A stretch of 64,000 nt of DNA from Streptomyces spiramyceticus (GCF_028807635.1 NZ_JARBAX010000002.1:1-64000); one strand, 5' to 3'; positions 35,496-45,172 are shown, counted from the first letter of the stretch. The notes: generated by a model not told the origin, from the letters alone. Program-made: numbers and translations.

Positions 35496-36983
35496 ATGAG
35501 CGAGAAGACATACGAGGTGCGCACTTACGGGTGCCAGATGAACGTCCACGACTCCGAGCGGCTGTCGGGCCTCCTGGAGGGCGCGGGATATGTACGGGCG
35601 CCCGAGGGCGCCGACGGTGACGCCGATGTCGTCGTCTTCAACACCTGCGCGGTGCGGGAGAACGCCGACAACAAGCTGTACGGCAACCTCGGCCGGCTCG
35701 CCCCGATGAAGACGAAGCGGCCCGGCATGCAGATCGCCGTCGGCGGCTGCCTCGCCCAGAAGGACCGCGACACCATCGTCAAGAAGGCCCCCTGGGTCGA
35801 CGTGGTCTTCGGTACGCACAACATCGGCAAGCTGCCGGTGCTGCTGGAGCGCGCCCGCATCCAGGAAGAGGCGCAGGTCGAGATCGCCGAGTCGCTGGAG
35901 GCCTTCCCCTCCACGCTGCCGACGCGGCGCGAGAGCGCGTACGCCGCCTGGGTGTCCATCTCCGTCGGCTGCAACAACACCTGCACCTTCTGCATCGTCC
36001 CCGCCCTGCGCGGCAAGGAGAAGGACCGCAGGACCGGCGACATCCTCGCCGAGATCGAGGCACTGGTCGCCGAGGGCGTCTCCGAGATCACCCTGCTCGG
36101 CCAGAACGTCAACGCGTACGGGTCCGACATCGGCGACCGCGAGGCCTTCAGCAAGCTGCTGCGCGCCTGCGGGAAGATCGAAGGCCTGGAGCGCGTCCGC
36201 TTCACCTCGCCGCACCCCCGCGACTTCACGGACGACGTGATCGCGGCGATGGCCGAGACGCCGAATGTCATGCCGCAGCTGCACATGCCGCTCCAGTCCG
36301 GCTCGGACACGGTGCTCAAGGCGATGCGCCGCTCGTACCGGCAGGACCGCTTCCTCGGCATCATCGACAAGGTGCGTGCCGCGATGCCGCACGCCGCCAT
36401 CTCCACCGACATCATCGTGGGCTTCCCCGGCGAGACCGAGGAGGACTTCGAGCAGACGATGCACGTGGTCCGCGAGGCGCGTTTCGCGCAGGCCTTCACC
36501 TTCCAGTACTCCAAGCGCCCCGGGACCCCGGCGGCCACCATGGAGGACCAGATCCCCAAGGAAGTCGTCCAGGAGCGCTACATGCGCCTGGTCGCCCTCC
36601 AGGAGGAGATCTCCTGGGAGGAGAACAAGAAGCAGATCGGCCGGACCCTGGACGTCATGGTCGCCGAGGGCGAGGGCCGCAAGGACGGCGCCACGCACCG
36701 CCTCTCGGGCCGCGCCCGCGACAACCGACTCGTTCACTTCACGAAGCCGGACGAGGACGTGCGCCCCGGCGATGTGGTGACGGTCGAGATCACCTACGCC
36801 GCGCCGCACCACCTGCTGGCCGAAGGCCCGTCGAAGGCCGTACGTCGCACCCGCGCCGGCGACGCCTGGGAGAAGCGCAACACGGCCGCCGCCGCCAAGC
36901 CGGCCGGCGTCATGCTGGGCCTGCCGTCGATCGGCGCACCGGCGCCGCAGCCCGCGGCCACGGGTGGCTGCGGCTGCGACTGA
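35496..36983 (+). CDS. miaB: tRNA-2-methylthio-N6-dimethylallyladenosine synthase MiaB
   Basis: 495 residues from the ATG at 35496; a GTG three codons earlier is an alternative. The UPF0004 domain has Cys13, Cys51 and Cys85 ('[15 protein letters not shown]' in outline, 'NTCAVRE', 'GGCLAQKD'). The radical-SAM domain has Cys159, Cys163 and Cys166 ('[11 protein letters not shown]'), followed by TRAM. It adds a methylthio group to i6A37 of tRNAs reading UNN codons, after MiaA, whose gene is 1.9 kb downstream. The C-terminus is extended and ends in 'GGCGCD', a possible extra metal site. Confidence 0.95.
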   Translation: MSEKTYEVRTYGCQMNVHDSERLSGLLEGAGYVRAPEGADGDADVVVFNTCAVRENADNKLYGNLGRLAPMKTKRPGMQIAVGGCLAQKDRDTIVKKAPWVDVVFGTHNIGKLPVLLERARIQEEAQVEIAESLEAFPSTLPTRRESAYAAWVSISVGCNNTCTFCIVPALRGKEKDRRTGDILAEIEALVAEGVSEITLLGQNVNAYGSDIGDREAFSKLLRACGKIEGLERVRFTSPHPRDFTDDVIAAMAETPNVMPQLHMPLQSGSDTVLKAMRRSYRQDRFLGIIDKVRAAMPHAAISTDIIVGFPGETEEDFEQTMHVVREARFAQAFTFQYSKRPGTPAATMEDQIPKEVVQERYMRLVALQEEISWEENKKQIGRTLDVMVAEGEGRKDGATHRLSGRARDNRLVHFTKPDEDVRPGDVVTVEITYAAPHHLLAEGPSKAVRRTRAGDAWEKRNTAAAAKPAGVMLGLPSIGAPAPQPAATGGCGCD

Positions 36984-37017
36984 CCGTCGCGACAACCACA
37001 CCACGGGGGGACTGGGC

Positions 37018-37242
37018 GTGGCCCGATGGGGACTGCTGCTGGACAAGCCGGCGCGGCACGGCGAGTACATACCGCTGGAGCTGCTGGCCACGGTTGACGG
37101 CACTCGGGAGGATGCCGAGGCGCACCTGCGTGAGCTGGTGCGCCTCTACCGGCCCAAGCATCCGATGCAGCCGAAGCGGACCCGGATATACCGCACGGTG
37201 GACGGCTGGGTGCTGATCGGCGACGGGGCCTCGGGCCAGTAG
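37018..37242 (+). CDS. Small conserved hypothetical protein
   Basis: 74 residues from a GTG preceded by GGGGGG. Sequence 'VARWGLLLDKPARHGEYI', then a helical segment with 'DAEAHLRELVRLYRPKHP' and 'RIYRTVDGWVLIGDG'. Coding is supported by the ribosome site and by codon bias. No family is recognised; the short alpha-beta pattern could be a small nucleic-acid- or protein-binding domain, but I assign no function. It lies between miaB and the dioxygenase-like gene. Confidence 0.65.
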   Translation: MARWGLLLDKPARHGEYIPLELLATVDGTREDAEAHLRELVRLYRPKHPMQPKRTRIYRTVDGWVLIGDGASGQ

Positions 37243-37335
37243 TTCCCGTACCGCTTCATGGCCTGTGAGCTGGAGTGGGACTCCGGCGCCACGGACTGAC
37301 GGGCGTACGGACCGACGGGCGTTAGGCTGCCGGGC

Positions 37336-38088
37336 ATGCTTGTCGCCGCCGCCGTATGCCCCTGTCCGCCGCTCCTCGTTCCCGAGGTGGCCGCCGGCGC
37401 CGCACCGGAACTCGACGCCGCACGGACCGCATGCGCCGACGCCCTGGGGGTGCTGGCAGCGTCCCGTCCGGACCTGCTCGTCGTGGTAGGGCCCGCTGGA
37501 CAGGACGGCAGGGGGATCTACCCGCAGGGCGCTGCAGGCAGCTTCAAGGGCCTCGGTGTGGACCTCGCTGTGCGCCTCGGTACGGCGGCTCCGGAGCGCA
37601 CGCGGCAGAGCGCCGGGGAGGGTGCCCCGGGGAGTGCCACGGAGCGCGAGCTTCCGCAGTCGCTGGCAGTGGGCTCCTGGCTGCTCGCCCGTACGGAACG
37701 GTTCGACGTCCCCGTCGAGGGGCTGGGCGTCGGAGAGCCCCTGGCGGGCGACCGGCGTGCGGAGACCGGGCGGGAGCTTGCCGGTCGCGCCGACCGGGTC
37801 GCCCTCCTTGTGATGGGCGACGGCACCGCCTGCCGGACGGTCAAGGCGCCCGGTTATCTGGACGAGAGGGCCGCCGGCTTCGACGCAGAGGTGGCCCGCG
37901 CGCTGGGCGCTGCCGACACGGCTGCCCTGATGGCGCTGGACGAGCAGCTGGCGTACGAGCTCAAGGTCGCAGGTCTTGGACCCTGGCAGGTCCTGGCGGG
38001 CGCCGCGGAGGGCGCGGGGCTGGCCGGACAGCTGCTGTACGAGGACGCCCCGTACGGGGTCGGGTATTTCGTGGCCGTCTGGTCGTAA
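37336..38088 (+). CDS. Class III extradiol dioxygenase-like protein
   Basis: 250 residues. 'MLVAAAVCPCPPLLVPEVAAG' begins the LigB/class III extradiol fold, with 'RPDLLVVVGPAGQD' and 'VALLVMGDGTACRTVKAPGYLDERAAGFD' as the usual later segments. In true extradiol enzymes two His and a Glu bind iron; the expected His residues are not apparent (the first loop has Pro-Pro-Leu-Leu), so catalysis is doubtful. It is conserved next to miaA/miaB in Streptomyces. It ends before a 24-bp hairpin. Confidence 0.7.
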   Translation: MLVAAAVCPCPPLLVPEVAAGAAPELDAARTACADALGVLAASRPDLLVVVGPAGQDGRGIYPQGAAGSFKGLGVDLAVRLGTAAPERTRQSAGEGAPGSATERELPQSLAVGSWLLARTERFDVPVEGLGVGEPLAGDRRAETGRELAGRADRVALLVMGDGTACRTVKAPGYLDERAAGFDAEVARALGAADTAALMALDEQLAYELKVAGLGPWQVLAGAAEGAGLAGQLLYEDAPYGVGYFVAVWS

Positions 38089-38127
38089 GGACCGGCGTCT
38101 GGCCATAAGGCAGCAGCCCGGCACACG

Positions 38128-38181
38128 AGCAACGGCGGACGGCTGTGGAGCGACGTTGCTCCACAGCCGTCCGCCGTTGCT
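38128..38181 (+). terminator. Strong bidirectional terminator, 24-bp perfect stem
   Basis: Arms 38128-38151 and 38158-38181 are perfect reverse complements (24 bp; the left arm starts AGCAACGGCGGACGG), with the 6-base loop GACGTT. It lies exactly between the convergent dioxygenase-like and antitoxin-like genes. Confidence 0.9.
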
Positions 38182-38185
38182 GCAC

Positions 38186-38440
38186 TTACGGGGCAGGAGG
38201 AGGCGGCGGCGGTGGGGTGCCGCTGCCGTCGCCCTTGTGCGCGATGCGGTCCAGGGCGTGCTTGGCCTTGTCCGTACCGGACTCGATCCGACTGCTGTAC
38301 TTGCCCTTGGTCCTGCTGTCGACCGCCTTGGCGGCCTTGTCCAGGCCGTGTTCAATCTTGCCCTCGTGTTGCTGGGCGAGGTTCGAGACCTTGTCCGTAG
38401 CAGGGGCAAGCTTGGCCTTCAACGAATCCAGGAAGCCCAT
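38186..38440 (-). CDS. MT0933-family antitoxin-like small protein
   Basis: 84 residues with GAAGG-type ribosome site before the ATG. 'MGFLDSLKAKLAPATDKVSNLAQQHEGKIEHGLDKAAKAVD' (outline) and 'KIEHGLDKAAKAVDSRTKGK' match the short actinobacterial family annotated as MT0933-like antitoxin. It is helical and charged and ends in a Pro run. No toxin gene is adjacent: the next gene encodes an acidic hypothetical protein. An antitoxin function is therefore only a family label here. Confidence 0.75.
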   Translation of the reverse strand: MGFLDSLKAKLAPATDKVSNLAQQHEGKIEHGLDKAAKAVDSRTKGKYSSRIESGTDKAKHALDRIAHKGDGSGTPPPPPPPAP

Positions 38441-38464
38441 GGAACACCTTCGCTCTTCGGAGGA

Positions 38465-38725
38465 CTACTTACGGGCGCTCTCTCCGGCCTCACTGTCCGC
38501 CACTTCCTCCGCAGACTGCTGCTTCGGAATCTCCACACCCTCGGCGGCAGCGGAAGCGTCATCGGAGTCCTCGGCGGCGGCCTTTTCGGCTGCTTCTGCG
38601 GCTTCCGGTCCTTCCACTTCCGCTTCCTCGGCGGACTCGGCCGTCAGCGTGGCGGCCTGTGCCTCCTCGGTTGACGCCTCAGCGGCGTCCTTGGACTTGC
38701 GGCGAAACCTTGAAAAAACGCCCAT
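38465..38725 (-). CDS. Small acidic Ala/Glu-rich hypothetical protein
   Basis: 86 residues, ATG preceded by GGAG. It starts with a basic patch 'MGVFSRFRRKSKDAAE' and continues as a low-complexity acidic Ala/Glu/Ser stretch with no hydrophobic core, so it is probably disordered. It lies 24 bases upstream of the antitoxin-like gene and is probably co-transcribed with it. Not recognised; a membrane- or RNA-binding basic head with an acidic tail is all that can be said. Confidence 0.6.
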   Translation of the reverse strand: MGVFSRFRRKSKDAAEASTEEAQAATLTAESAEEAEVEGPEAAEAAEKAAAEDSDDASAAAEGVEIPKQQSAEEVADSEAGESARK

Positions 38726-38908
38726 ATCTACTCCATTACCTTACTCGTGTGGGCGAAGTCCGCGCCTGTCCGGAGCGGCTCATTGCGTCGCCCGGGGGCA
38801 CCGGTCCGTAAACCGGCGGTCGGAACCTCGCAACAGGCAACGAACCCGGACGCGTGCCGTCACGTCGCTCGTTCGGGGAGGGGCCCCGGGGTTTGCGAGA
38901 CTGGGGCA

Positions 38909-39847
38909 GTGAGAACTGCAGCTCCCGCACCGCGGGTCATCGCCGTTGTCGGCCCCACGGCAGCCGGAAAGTCCGATCTGGGCGTCGCCCTTGCCCAGCA
39001 TTTCGGCGGCGAAGTCGTCAACGCCGATTCCATGCAGCTCTACCGGGGGATGGATATTGGCACCGCCAAGCTGACGCCCGAAGAGCGCGGCGGCATCCCG
39101 CACCACCTCCTCGACATCTGGGACGTCACCGAGGCGGCGAGCGTCGCGGAGTACCAGAGGCTCGCCCGCGCGGAGATCGACCGGCTGCTCGCCGAAGGCC
39201 GTACGCCTGTCCTTGTCGGCGGCTCGGGGCTGTACGTACGAGGGGCCATCGACGCTCTCGAATTCCCCGGCACCGACCCCGCCGTACGGGCCCGCCTGGA
39301 GGACGAGCTGACGCTGCGCGGCCCCGGCGTGCTGCACGCCCGGCTCGCCGTCGCCGACCCCGACGCCGGCCGCGCCATCCTGCCGAGCAACGGCCGCCGT
39401 ATCGTCCGCGCACTCGAAGTGATTGAAATCACCGGTAAGCCATTTACGGCCAATCTTCCCGGCCCCGACCCGGTGTACGACACCGTCCAGATCGGCGTCG
39501 ACGTGGCCCGCCCCGAGCTCGACGAGCGCATCACCGTGCGCGTCGACCGCATGTGGGAGGCGGGGCTCGTGGACGAGGTGCGGACGCTGGAGGCACAGGG
39601 GCTGCGGGACGGGCGTACAGCGGCGCGCGCACTCGGGTATCAGCAGGTGCTGGCCGCTCTGGCGGGCGAGTGCACCGAGGAGGAGGCGCGCGCCGAGACC
39701 GTACGCGCCACCAAGCGATTCGCACGCCGTCAGGATTCCTGGTTCCGCCGGGACCCCCGTGTGCACTGGCTGAGCGGCGCGGCCGAGGACCGCGCGGAAC
39801 TCCCGCATCGGGCGCTGGCGTTGGTCGAACGAGCGGTTACAGCCTGA
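38909..39847 (+). CDS. miaA: tRNA dimethylallyltransferase MiaA
   Basis: 312 residues from a GTG; the longer open frame upstream is Arg/Pro-rich and lacks homology. P-loop 'GPTAAGKSDLG' (residues 15-25), 'VNADSMQLYRGMDIGTAK', 'GGSGLYVRGAIDAL', and 'LGYQQVLAAL' later are the MiaA signatures. It transfers a dimethylallyl group to N6 of A37 in tRNAs reading U-starting codons; MiaB then methylthiolates it. In Streptomyces miaA loss delays development and antibiotic production. Precedes a small membrane protein gene and dapF. Confidence 0.95.
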   Translation: MRTAAPAPRVIAVVGPTAAGKSDLGVALAQHFGGEVVNADSMQLYRGMDIGTAKLTPEERGGIPHHLLDIWDVTEAASVAEYQRLARAEIDRLLAEGRTPVLVGGSGLYVRGAIDALEFPGTDPAVRARLEDELTLRGPGVLHARLAVADPDAGRAILPSNGRRIVRALEVIEITGKPFTANLPGPDPVYDTVQIGVDVARPELDERITVRVDRMWEAGLVDEVRTLEAQGLRDGRTAARALGYQQVLAALAGECTEEEARAETVRATKRFARRQDSWFRRDPRVHWLSGAAEDRAELPHRALALVERAVTA

Positions 39848-39954
39848 TCACGTGATGGCATCGGGACGCTCCGCCCGTCATCAGGGTGCCTGGGCCCGTG
39901 CCATCATCAAGCTTCGATCGACCAGTGGAGTCCAAGTTGGGAGGGCGCGTGGCG

Positions 39955-40392
39955 ATGGAAGCCGGCCCTCGTGACAGAGCACAGGAAGATCCGGACCGGT
40001 TGAGCCCCGACGGGCCGGACGAGCAGGAAGTGGCGGCCGGGACCGATCCGGGTGCCGAGGTCGAGGTCGAACTGCGACCGCAGCGACGCCTGCGGATCTG
40101 GCAGCTCGCGCCGATCGTGGGGCTCGCCGCGATGGGCTCCCTGATGTTCGCCTTCCCGCTCGCCTTCGAATTCGGCGACGGCGGAGCGGTCGTCGCCATG
40201 CTGGGACTGCTGATCAGTTGCTGTGCCGCCGGCTGGGGCATGATGGCCGCCCGCCGCGTCGGACACACCTGGCCGGGCCTGCCGTCCAAGGACTCGGGCA
40301 AGCGCTCCGACTGGCGGATGATCGCGCTGTACGTCGCCGTGGGCGCGGGGCTTGTCGCGCTGGCCGTCTGGCGCGTGGCGCGGCTCCGCTGA
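39955..40392 (+). CDS. Small membrane protein of unknown function
   Basis: 145 residues from the ATG with GGGAGGG nine bases upstream; GTG starts at 39949 and 39886 are possible. An acidic, polar N-terminal 55 residues is followed by three membrane helices ('IVGLAAMGSLMFAFPLAF', 'AVVAMLGLLISCCAAGWG', 'MIALYVAVGAGLVALAVW'). It is conserved between miaA and dapF in Streptomyces. No function is evident. Confidence 0.75.
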   Translation: MEAGPRDRAQEDPDRLSPDGPDEQEVAAGTDPGAEVEVELRPQRRLRIWQLAPIVGLAAMGSLMFAFPLAFEFGDGGAVVAMLGLLISCCAAGWGMMAARRVGHTWPGLPSKDSGKRSDWRMIALYVAVGAGLVALAVWRVARLR

Positions 40393-40474
40393 CCGGCTGC
40401 CCCGCGCACCGGCTGCCCCCCTGACGGCCTCACCGGCCGTCCGGCTGTCGTACCCGCCCCGTACGATTGACGCC

Positions 40475-41353
40475 GTGAGCACCTCGCCGATCGCCTTCCT
40501 CAAGGGCCACGGGACCGAGAACGACTTCGTGATCGTCCCGGACCCGGACAACACCGTCGACCTGCCCGCGTCTCTCGTCGCGAGACTCTGCGACCGCAGG
40601 GCCGGCATCGGCGGCGACGGTCTGCTGCATGTCGTACGGTCCGCCGCGCACCCCGAGGCGCGGTCGATGGCCGACGCGGCCGAGTGGTTCATGGACTACC
40701 GCAACGCCGACGGCTCGATCGCCGAGATGTGCGGCAACGGCGTCCGCGTCTTCGCCCACTACCTGCAGCGCGCAGGTCTCGTCGGTGAGGGCGACCTGGC
40801 GGTCGCGACCAGAGGCGGCGTCAAGCGGGTCCACATCGCCAAGCCGGACGCGGGCGGCGAGATCACCGTTTCCATGGGCCGGGCCGTGCTCCCGGAAGGC
40901 GACGTCACGGTCTCTGTCGGAGCCCGCGAGTGGCCCGCCCTCAACGTGAACATGGGCAATCCGCACGCTGTTGCCTTCGTCGACGACCTGGAGCACGCGG
41001 GCGACCTGCTCACCGCACCGCCCTTCACCCCCGCCTCGGCCTACCCGGAGGGTGTCAACGTCGAGTTCGTCGTCGACCGTGGCCCCCGCCACGTCGCGAT
41101 GCGCGTGCACGAGCGCGGCTCCGGCGAAACTCGCTCCTGCGGTACGGGCGCCTGCGCCGTCGCCGTCGCGGCCGCCCGCAGGGACGGCGCCGACCCCTCC
41201 GCCACCGGTGCCCCCGTGGCGTACACCGTGGACCTCCCCGGAGGGCGCCTGGTGATCACCGAGCACCCCGACGGAGCGATCGAGATGACCGGCCCGGCCG
41301 TGATCGTGGCCGAGGGCACGATCGACCCCGACTGGCTCGCCCCCGCCCGGTAG
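40475..41353 (+). CDS. dapF: Diaminopimelate epimerase DapF
   Basis: 292 residues from a GTG at 40475; the upstream open frame is low-complexity. Two pseudo-symmetric halves with the catalytic pair Cys86 in 'AEMCGNGVR' and Cys222 in 'RSCGTGACA'; 'FLKGHGTENDFVIVPD' starts the fold and 'NMGNPHAVAFV' is also conserved. It converts LL- to meso-diaminopimelate for lysine and peptidoglycan; Streptomyces peptidoglycan uses the LL form, so its main role here is lysine synthesis. Confidence 0.95.
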   Translation: MSTSPIAFLKGHGTENDFVIVPDPDNTVDLPASLVARLCDRRAGIGGDGLLHVVRSAAHPEARSMADAAEWFMDYRNADGSIAEMCGNGVRVFAHYLQRAGLVGEGDLAVATRGGVKRVHIAKPDAGGEITVSMGRAVLPEGDVTVSVGAREWPALNVNMGNPHAVAFVDDLEHAGDLLTAPPFTPASAYPEGVNVEFVVDRGPRHVAMRVHERGSGETRSCGTGACAVAVAAARRDGADPSATGAPVAYTVDLPGGRLVITEHPDGAIEMTGPAVIVAEGTIDPDWLAPAR

Positions 41354-41523
41354 GAAACACCTCAGGAAACGGGTGTCGCATAGAGCTTCGCTCGAATGGG
41401 TGATCCGGTTCACGCTGAGCAAGAGCGGGACTGCAGCGCGTGGTGGGCTCGGTAGCATCAAGCACCGGCTGGGGACGCGGGTCCACCCGTCCGCCACCGG
41501 TCGACGCCGCCCGGAGGTGCCCC

Positions 41524-43635
41524 ATGAGTGCAGAGGCCACCAATCCTGGTGCCCCCAGCCGCATGCGCGCTCGCGCCAGGATCGACATCCGCAGACTCGG
41601 CCGTGTCGCCCTCGGCCCCACATCGCGGGACCGGCTGCCCGACGCCATCGGCCATGTCGCGGAGGCCCACCGCGCCCACCACCCCGACGCCGATCTCACC
41701 ATCCTGCGCAGGGCGTACGTACTGGCGGAGTCCTCGCACCGGGGACAGATGCGCAAGAGCGGCGAGCCGTACATCACGCACCCGCTTGCCGTGACGCTGA
41801 TCCTCGCCGAACTCGGCGCCGAGACCACGACGCTGACCGCGGCGCTCCTCCACGACACCGTCGAAGACACCGATGTGACGCTCGATCAAGTGCGGACGCA
41901 GTTCGGCGAAGAGGTCTGCTTCCTCGTCGACGGCGTGACGAAACTCGAAAAGGTCGACTACGGTGCCGCCGCCGAGCCCGAGACCTTCCGCAAGATGCTC
42001 GTGGCGACCGGCAACGACGTCCGGGTCATGTCCATCAAACTCGCCGACCGCCTGCACAACATGCGCACCCTCGGCGTCATGCGCCCCGAGAAGCAGGCCC
42101 GCATCGCCAAGGTCACCCGCGACGTCCTGATCCCCCTCGCCGAGCGCCTCGGAGTACAGGCCCTCAAGACCGAGCTGGAAGATTTGGTCTTCGCGATCCT
42201 CCACCCCGAGGAGTACGAGAACACCCGCGCCCTCATCGCCGCCGACGCCACCGCGGGGGACCCCCTGGGCGTCATCGCGGAGGAGGTCAGAGAGGTACTG
42301 CGGGATGCGGACCTGGCGGCCGAAGTGCTCGTCAGGCCACGGCACTTCGTCTCCGTGCACCGCGTCAGGCTCAAACGCGGTGAACTGCGCGGCACGGACT
42401 TCGGCCGCCTGCTGGTCCTCGTCGGAGAGGACGCCGACTGCTACGGCGTGCTCGGCGAACTGCACACCTGCTTCACACCGGTGATCTCCGAATTCAAGGA
42501 CTTCATCGCGACGCCCAAATTCAACCTCTACCAGTCGCTGCACACAGCGGTCGCGAGCCCGGACGGCCAGGTCGCCGAAATCCTCATCCGTACGCACCAG
42601 ATGCACAAGGTGGCGGAGGCGGGCGTCGTAGCCCTCGGCAATCCGTACGCGCCGACCGAGGGCCCCGAGCCCACTGTCGAAGGTGAGCGCGCCGACCCCA
42701 CCCGTCCCGGCTGGCTCTCCCGGCTGCTGGAGTGGCAGGAGTCCACACCCGACCCGGACACCTTCTGGACATCGCTGCGGGCGGACCTGGCGCAGGACGG
42801 GGAGATCACCGTGTTCCGCTCGGACGGCGGCACGCTGGGGCTGCCGGCCGGCGCCAGCTGTGTGGACGCTGCGTACGCGCAGTACGGCGAGGCGGCGCAC
42901 GGCTGCATCGGCGCGCGCGTCAACGGCCGCCTGGCGACGCTCAGCACCGTCCTCGGCGACGGTGACACGGTGCAACTGCTGCTCGCCCACGACAGCGGCT
43001 CAGGGCCCTCGCCCGACTGGCTCGACCACGCCCGTACGCCCGCCGCGCGAATCCCCATCACCGGCTGGCTCGCCGCCCACCCGGAGAGCGAATTCCGCAC
43101 CTCTGGCGGGCAGCCGACGGCGCCCCGGACCGCGGGAGAGGCCGCTGCGACTGCGCCCCCCGTCGCCCATTCGGGGCGCCCGGCCGTCGAGAACGCCGTC
43201 GTGGACCTGCCGGACGCGACCGTACGGCTCGCGGGCTGCTGTACGCCCGTACCGCCCGACGCCGTCACCGGCTTCGCCGTGCGCGGCGGCGTCGTCACCG
43301 TGCACCGCGAGGAGTGCCCGGCGGTGGGCCGGATGGAGGCCCGGGGGCGGGAGCGTGTCGGGGTGCGCTGGCTGGCCACGGGCGACTGCCGCGTCACCCT
43401 GGTCGCCGAGTCGTTCGGGAGGCCCCGGCTCCTCGCCGATCTGACCGAGGCCATCGCCACGGCCGGCGCGGCCGTTGTCTCGGCCACCGTCGAGCCGCCG
43501 AGCGAGCAGCGCGTCAGGCACACCTACACCCTTCAACTCCCGGACGCGGGAGGCCTCCCGGGGCTTATGCGCGCGATGCGAGAGGTGCCCGGCGTGTACG
43601 ACGTGAGCCGCGCTCAGCATCCCGCGACGGCTTGA
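41524..43635 (+). CDS. rshA: RelA/SpoT homologue RshA
   Basis: 703 residues from the ATG with GGAGG upstream. HD hydrolase domain with 'GEPYITHPLAV', 'LLHDTVEDT' (His110-Asp111) and 'KLADRLHNMRTL'; a synthetase-like domain with 'EFKDFIATPKFNLYQSLHTAV' but diverged at the usual YDLIA motif ('TDFGRLLVLV'); TGS (around residues 425-480) and a C-terminal ACT. The divergence from canonical Rel and its place next to dapF identify it as RshA, the second long RSH protein of Streptomyces. It should hydrolyse, and may make, (p)ppGpp. Confidence 0.88.
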   Translation: MSAEATNPGAPSRMRARARIDIRRLGRVALGPTSRDRLPDAIGHVAEAHRAHHPDADLTILRRAYVLAESSHRGQMRKSGEPYITHPLAVTLILAELGAETTTLTAALLHDTVEDTDVTLDQVRTQFGEEVCFLVDGVTKLEKVDYGAAAEPETFRKMLVATGNDVRVMSIKLADRLHNMRTLGVMRPEKQARIAKVTRDVLIPLAERLGVQALKTELEDLVFAILHPEEYENTRALIAADATAGDPLGVIAEEVREVLRDADLAAEVLVRPRHFVSVHRVRLKRGELRGTDFGRLLVLVGEDADCYGVLGELHTCFTPVISEFKDFIATPKFNLYQSLHTAVASPDGQVAEILIRTHQMHKVAEAGVVALGNPYAPTEGPEPTVEGERADPTRPGWLSRLLEWQESTPDPDTFWTSLRADLAQDGEITVFRSDGGTLGLPAGASCVDAAYAQYGEAAHGCIGARVNGRLATLSTVLGDGDTVQLLLAHDSGSGPSPDWLDHARTPAARIPITGWLAAHPESEFRTSGGQPTAPRTAGEAAATAPPVAHSGRPAVENAVVDLPDATVRLAGCCTPVPPDAVTGFAVRGGVVTVHREECPAVGRMEARGRERVGVRWLATGDCRVTLVAESFGRPRLLADLTEAIATAGAAVVSATVEPPSEQRVRHTYTLQLPDAGGLPGLMRAMREVPGVYDVSRAQHPATA

Positions 43636-43711
43636 TCGAACGCGCCGCTCTTTCGGGTGGGTGCGATGAACGCCTCGCGTTCTGTGCGGCGCAAGTTGGT
43701 AGCGGTAATTC

Positions 43712-45172
43712 ATGCTACTTACATCCCGGCGCCTGCGCGCCGCCCTGCTGACCGGCGCATCGGCCACCCTCATCGCCGCGACCCTGCCCCCGCCTGTGCC
43801 GCTCGGCATCGGCGATCCGCTCTTCCCTCACCTGGGAAACCCCGGCTATGACGTCCTCTCGTACGACATTGCCTTCACGTACGGCGGCAGCAACAGCAAG
43901 CCGCTGGACGCCGTCACGAAAATCGACGCCCTTGCCAAGGAACGCCTCGACCGGTTCAACCTCGACTTCGCGCGCGGCACAGTCACGTCGGTCGAGGTGA
44001 ACGGAGACCGCGCAGACTTCAGCTCCACGGGCGAGGACCTGGTCGTCACACCCGCCGAGCCGGTGCGGCGGTCCGGGCCCCTGTCGATCACCGTGAAGCA
44101 CACCAGTGACCCGGCAGCCAAGGCGGGCGGGGACAGCGGCTGGGTGCGCACCCGCGACGGTCTGGCCATGGCCAACCAGGCCGACGCCGCCCACCGCGTC
44201 TTTCCGTGCAATGACCACCCGGCCGACAAGGCGTACTTCACCTTCCGTGTCACCGCCCCCGAGGGCATGACGGCAGTGGCCAACGGCCTGCCGGCAGGGG
44301 AGCCCGTAAGCGCGTCCGGCCATACCACCTGGGCGTACCGGACAGGCCACCCCATGGCCACCGAACTCGCCCAGGTCTCTCTCGGCCGCTCGACCGTGGT
44401 GCACAGGAAGGGGCCGCACGGGCTGCCCGTACGGGATGTGGTGCCAACGGCGGACCGCGAGCTGCTCGAACCGTGGCTGAAGAAGACGCCGGGACAGGTG
44501 GAGTGGATGGAGCGGCAGGTCGGCCGCTACCCGTTCGAGACGTACGGCCTGCTCGTGGCCGACGCGGAGACCGGGTTCGAGCTGGAGACACAGACGCTGT
44601 CGCTGTTCGAACGGTCACTGTTCACGCGGCGCAGGTTCCCTGCCTGGTACGTCGACTCGATCATGGTGCACGAGCTGGCGCACCAGTGGTTCGGCAACAG
44701 TGTCACGCCGCGCACCTGGTCCGACCTGTGGCTCAACGAAGGACACGCCTCCTGGTACGAGGCCCTGTACTCCCAGGAGCATGCGGGGCGGTCACTGGAG
44801 GCGAGGATGCGCAGCGCGTACATGCAGTCGGACGGGTGGCGGGCGGACGCCGGCCCGCCCGCCGCGCCCAAGCCCCCCGCCCCCGGCCAGAAGATCAGCC
44901 TCTTCCGGCCGATCGTCTACGACGGCAGCGCCTTGGTGCTCTACGCACTGCGCCAGGAGATCGGGGAGGACGCCTTCGGGAAGCTGGAGCGGCAGTGGGT
45001 CCGTGACCATCGTGACGCCACCGCGACAACGCGCGACTTCACGGGGCTGGCCTCCCGGCTCGCGGGACGGGACCTGTCCGGGTTCTTCCAGAAGTGGCTG
45101 TACGGAGAGAAGACGCCGCCGATGCCGGGGCACCCGGAATGGCGGAGCGGGCAGGCGCCCGCGAAGGGCTGA
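43712..45172 (+). CDS. Secreted M1 family zinc metallopeptidase
   Basis: 486 residues. Signal peptide 'MLLTSRRLRAALLTGASATLIAA' with Arg-Arg near the start, so the Tat route is possible. M1 N-terminal beta domain, then zinc site His320-Glu-Leu-Ala-His324 in 'MVHELAHQWFGN' and third ligand Glu343 in 'WLNEGHASW'. The exopeptidase G-x-M-E-N motif is replaced by 'AETGFELETQT', as in the bacterial secreted subgroup. Probably an extracellular aminopeptidase. A 181-base gap separates it from hflX. Confidence 0.9.
   Translation: MLLTSRRLRAALLTGASATLIAATLPPPVPLGIGDPLFPHLGNPGYDVLSYDIAFTYGGSNSKPLDAVTKIDALAKERLDRFNLDFARGTVTSVEVNGDRADFSSTGEDLVVTPAEPVRRSGPLSITVKHTSDPAAKAGGDSGWVRTRDGLAMANQADAAHRVFPCNDHPADKAYFTFRVTAPEGMTAVANGLPAGEPVSASGHTTWAYRTGHPMATELAQVSLGRSTVVHRKGPHGLPVRDVVPTADRELLEPWLKKTPGQVEWMERQVGRYPFETYGLLVADAETGFELETQTLSLFERSLFTRRRFPAWYVDSIMVHELAHQWFGNSVTPRTWSDLWLNEGHASWYEALYSQEHAGRSLEARMRSAYMQSDGWRADAGPPAAPKPPAPGQKISLFRPIVYDGSALVLYALRQEIGEDAFGKLERQWVRDHRDATATTRDFTGLASRLAGRDLSGFFQKWLYGEKTPPMPGHPEWRSGQAPAKG

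Noticed and set aside
38186-38725. Toxin-antitoxin module
   Set aside because: One protein fits an antitoxin-labelled family, but its neighbour is an acidic low-complexity protein with no toxin fold, so a module is not supported.
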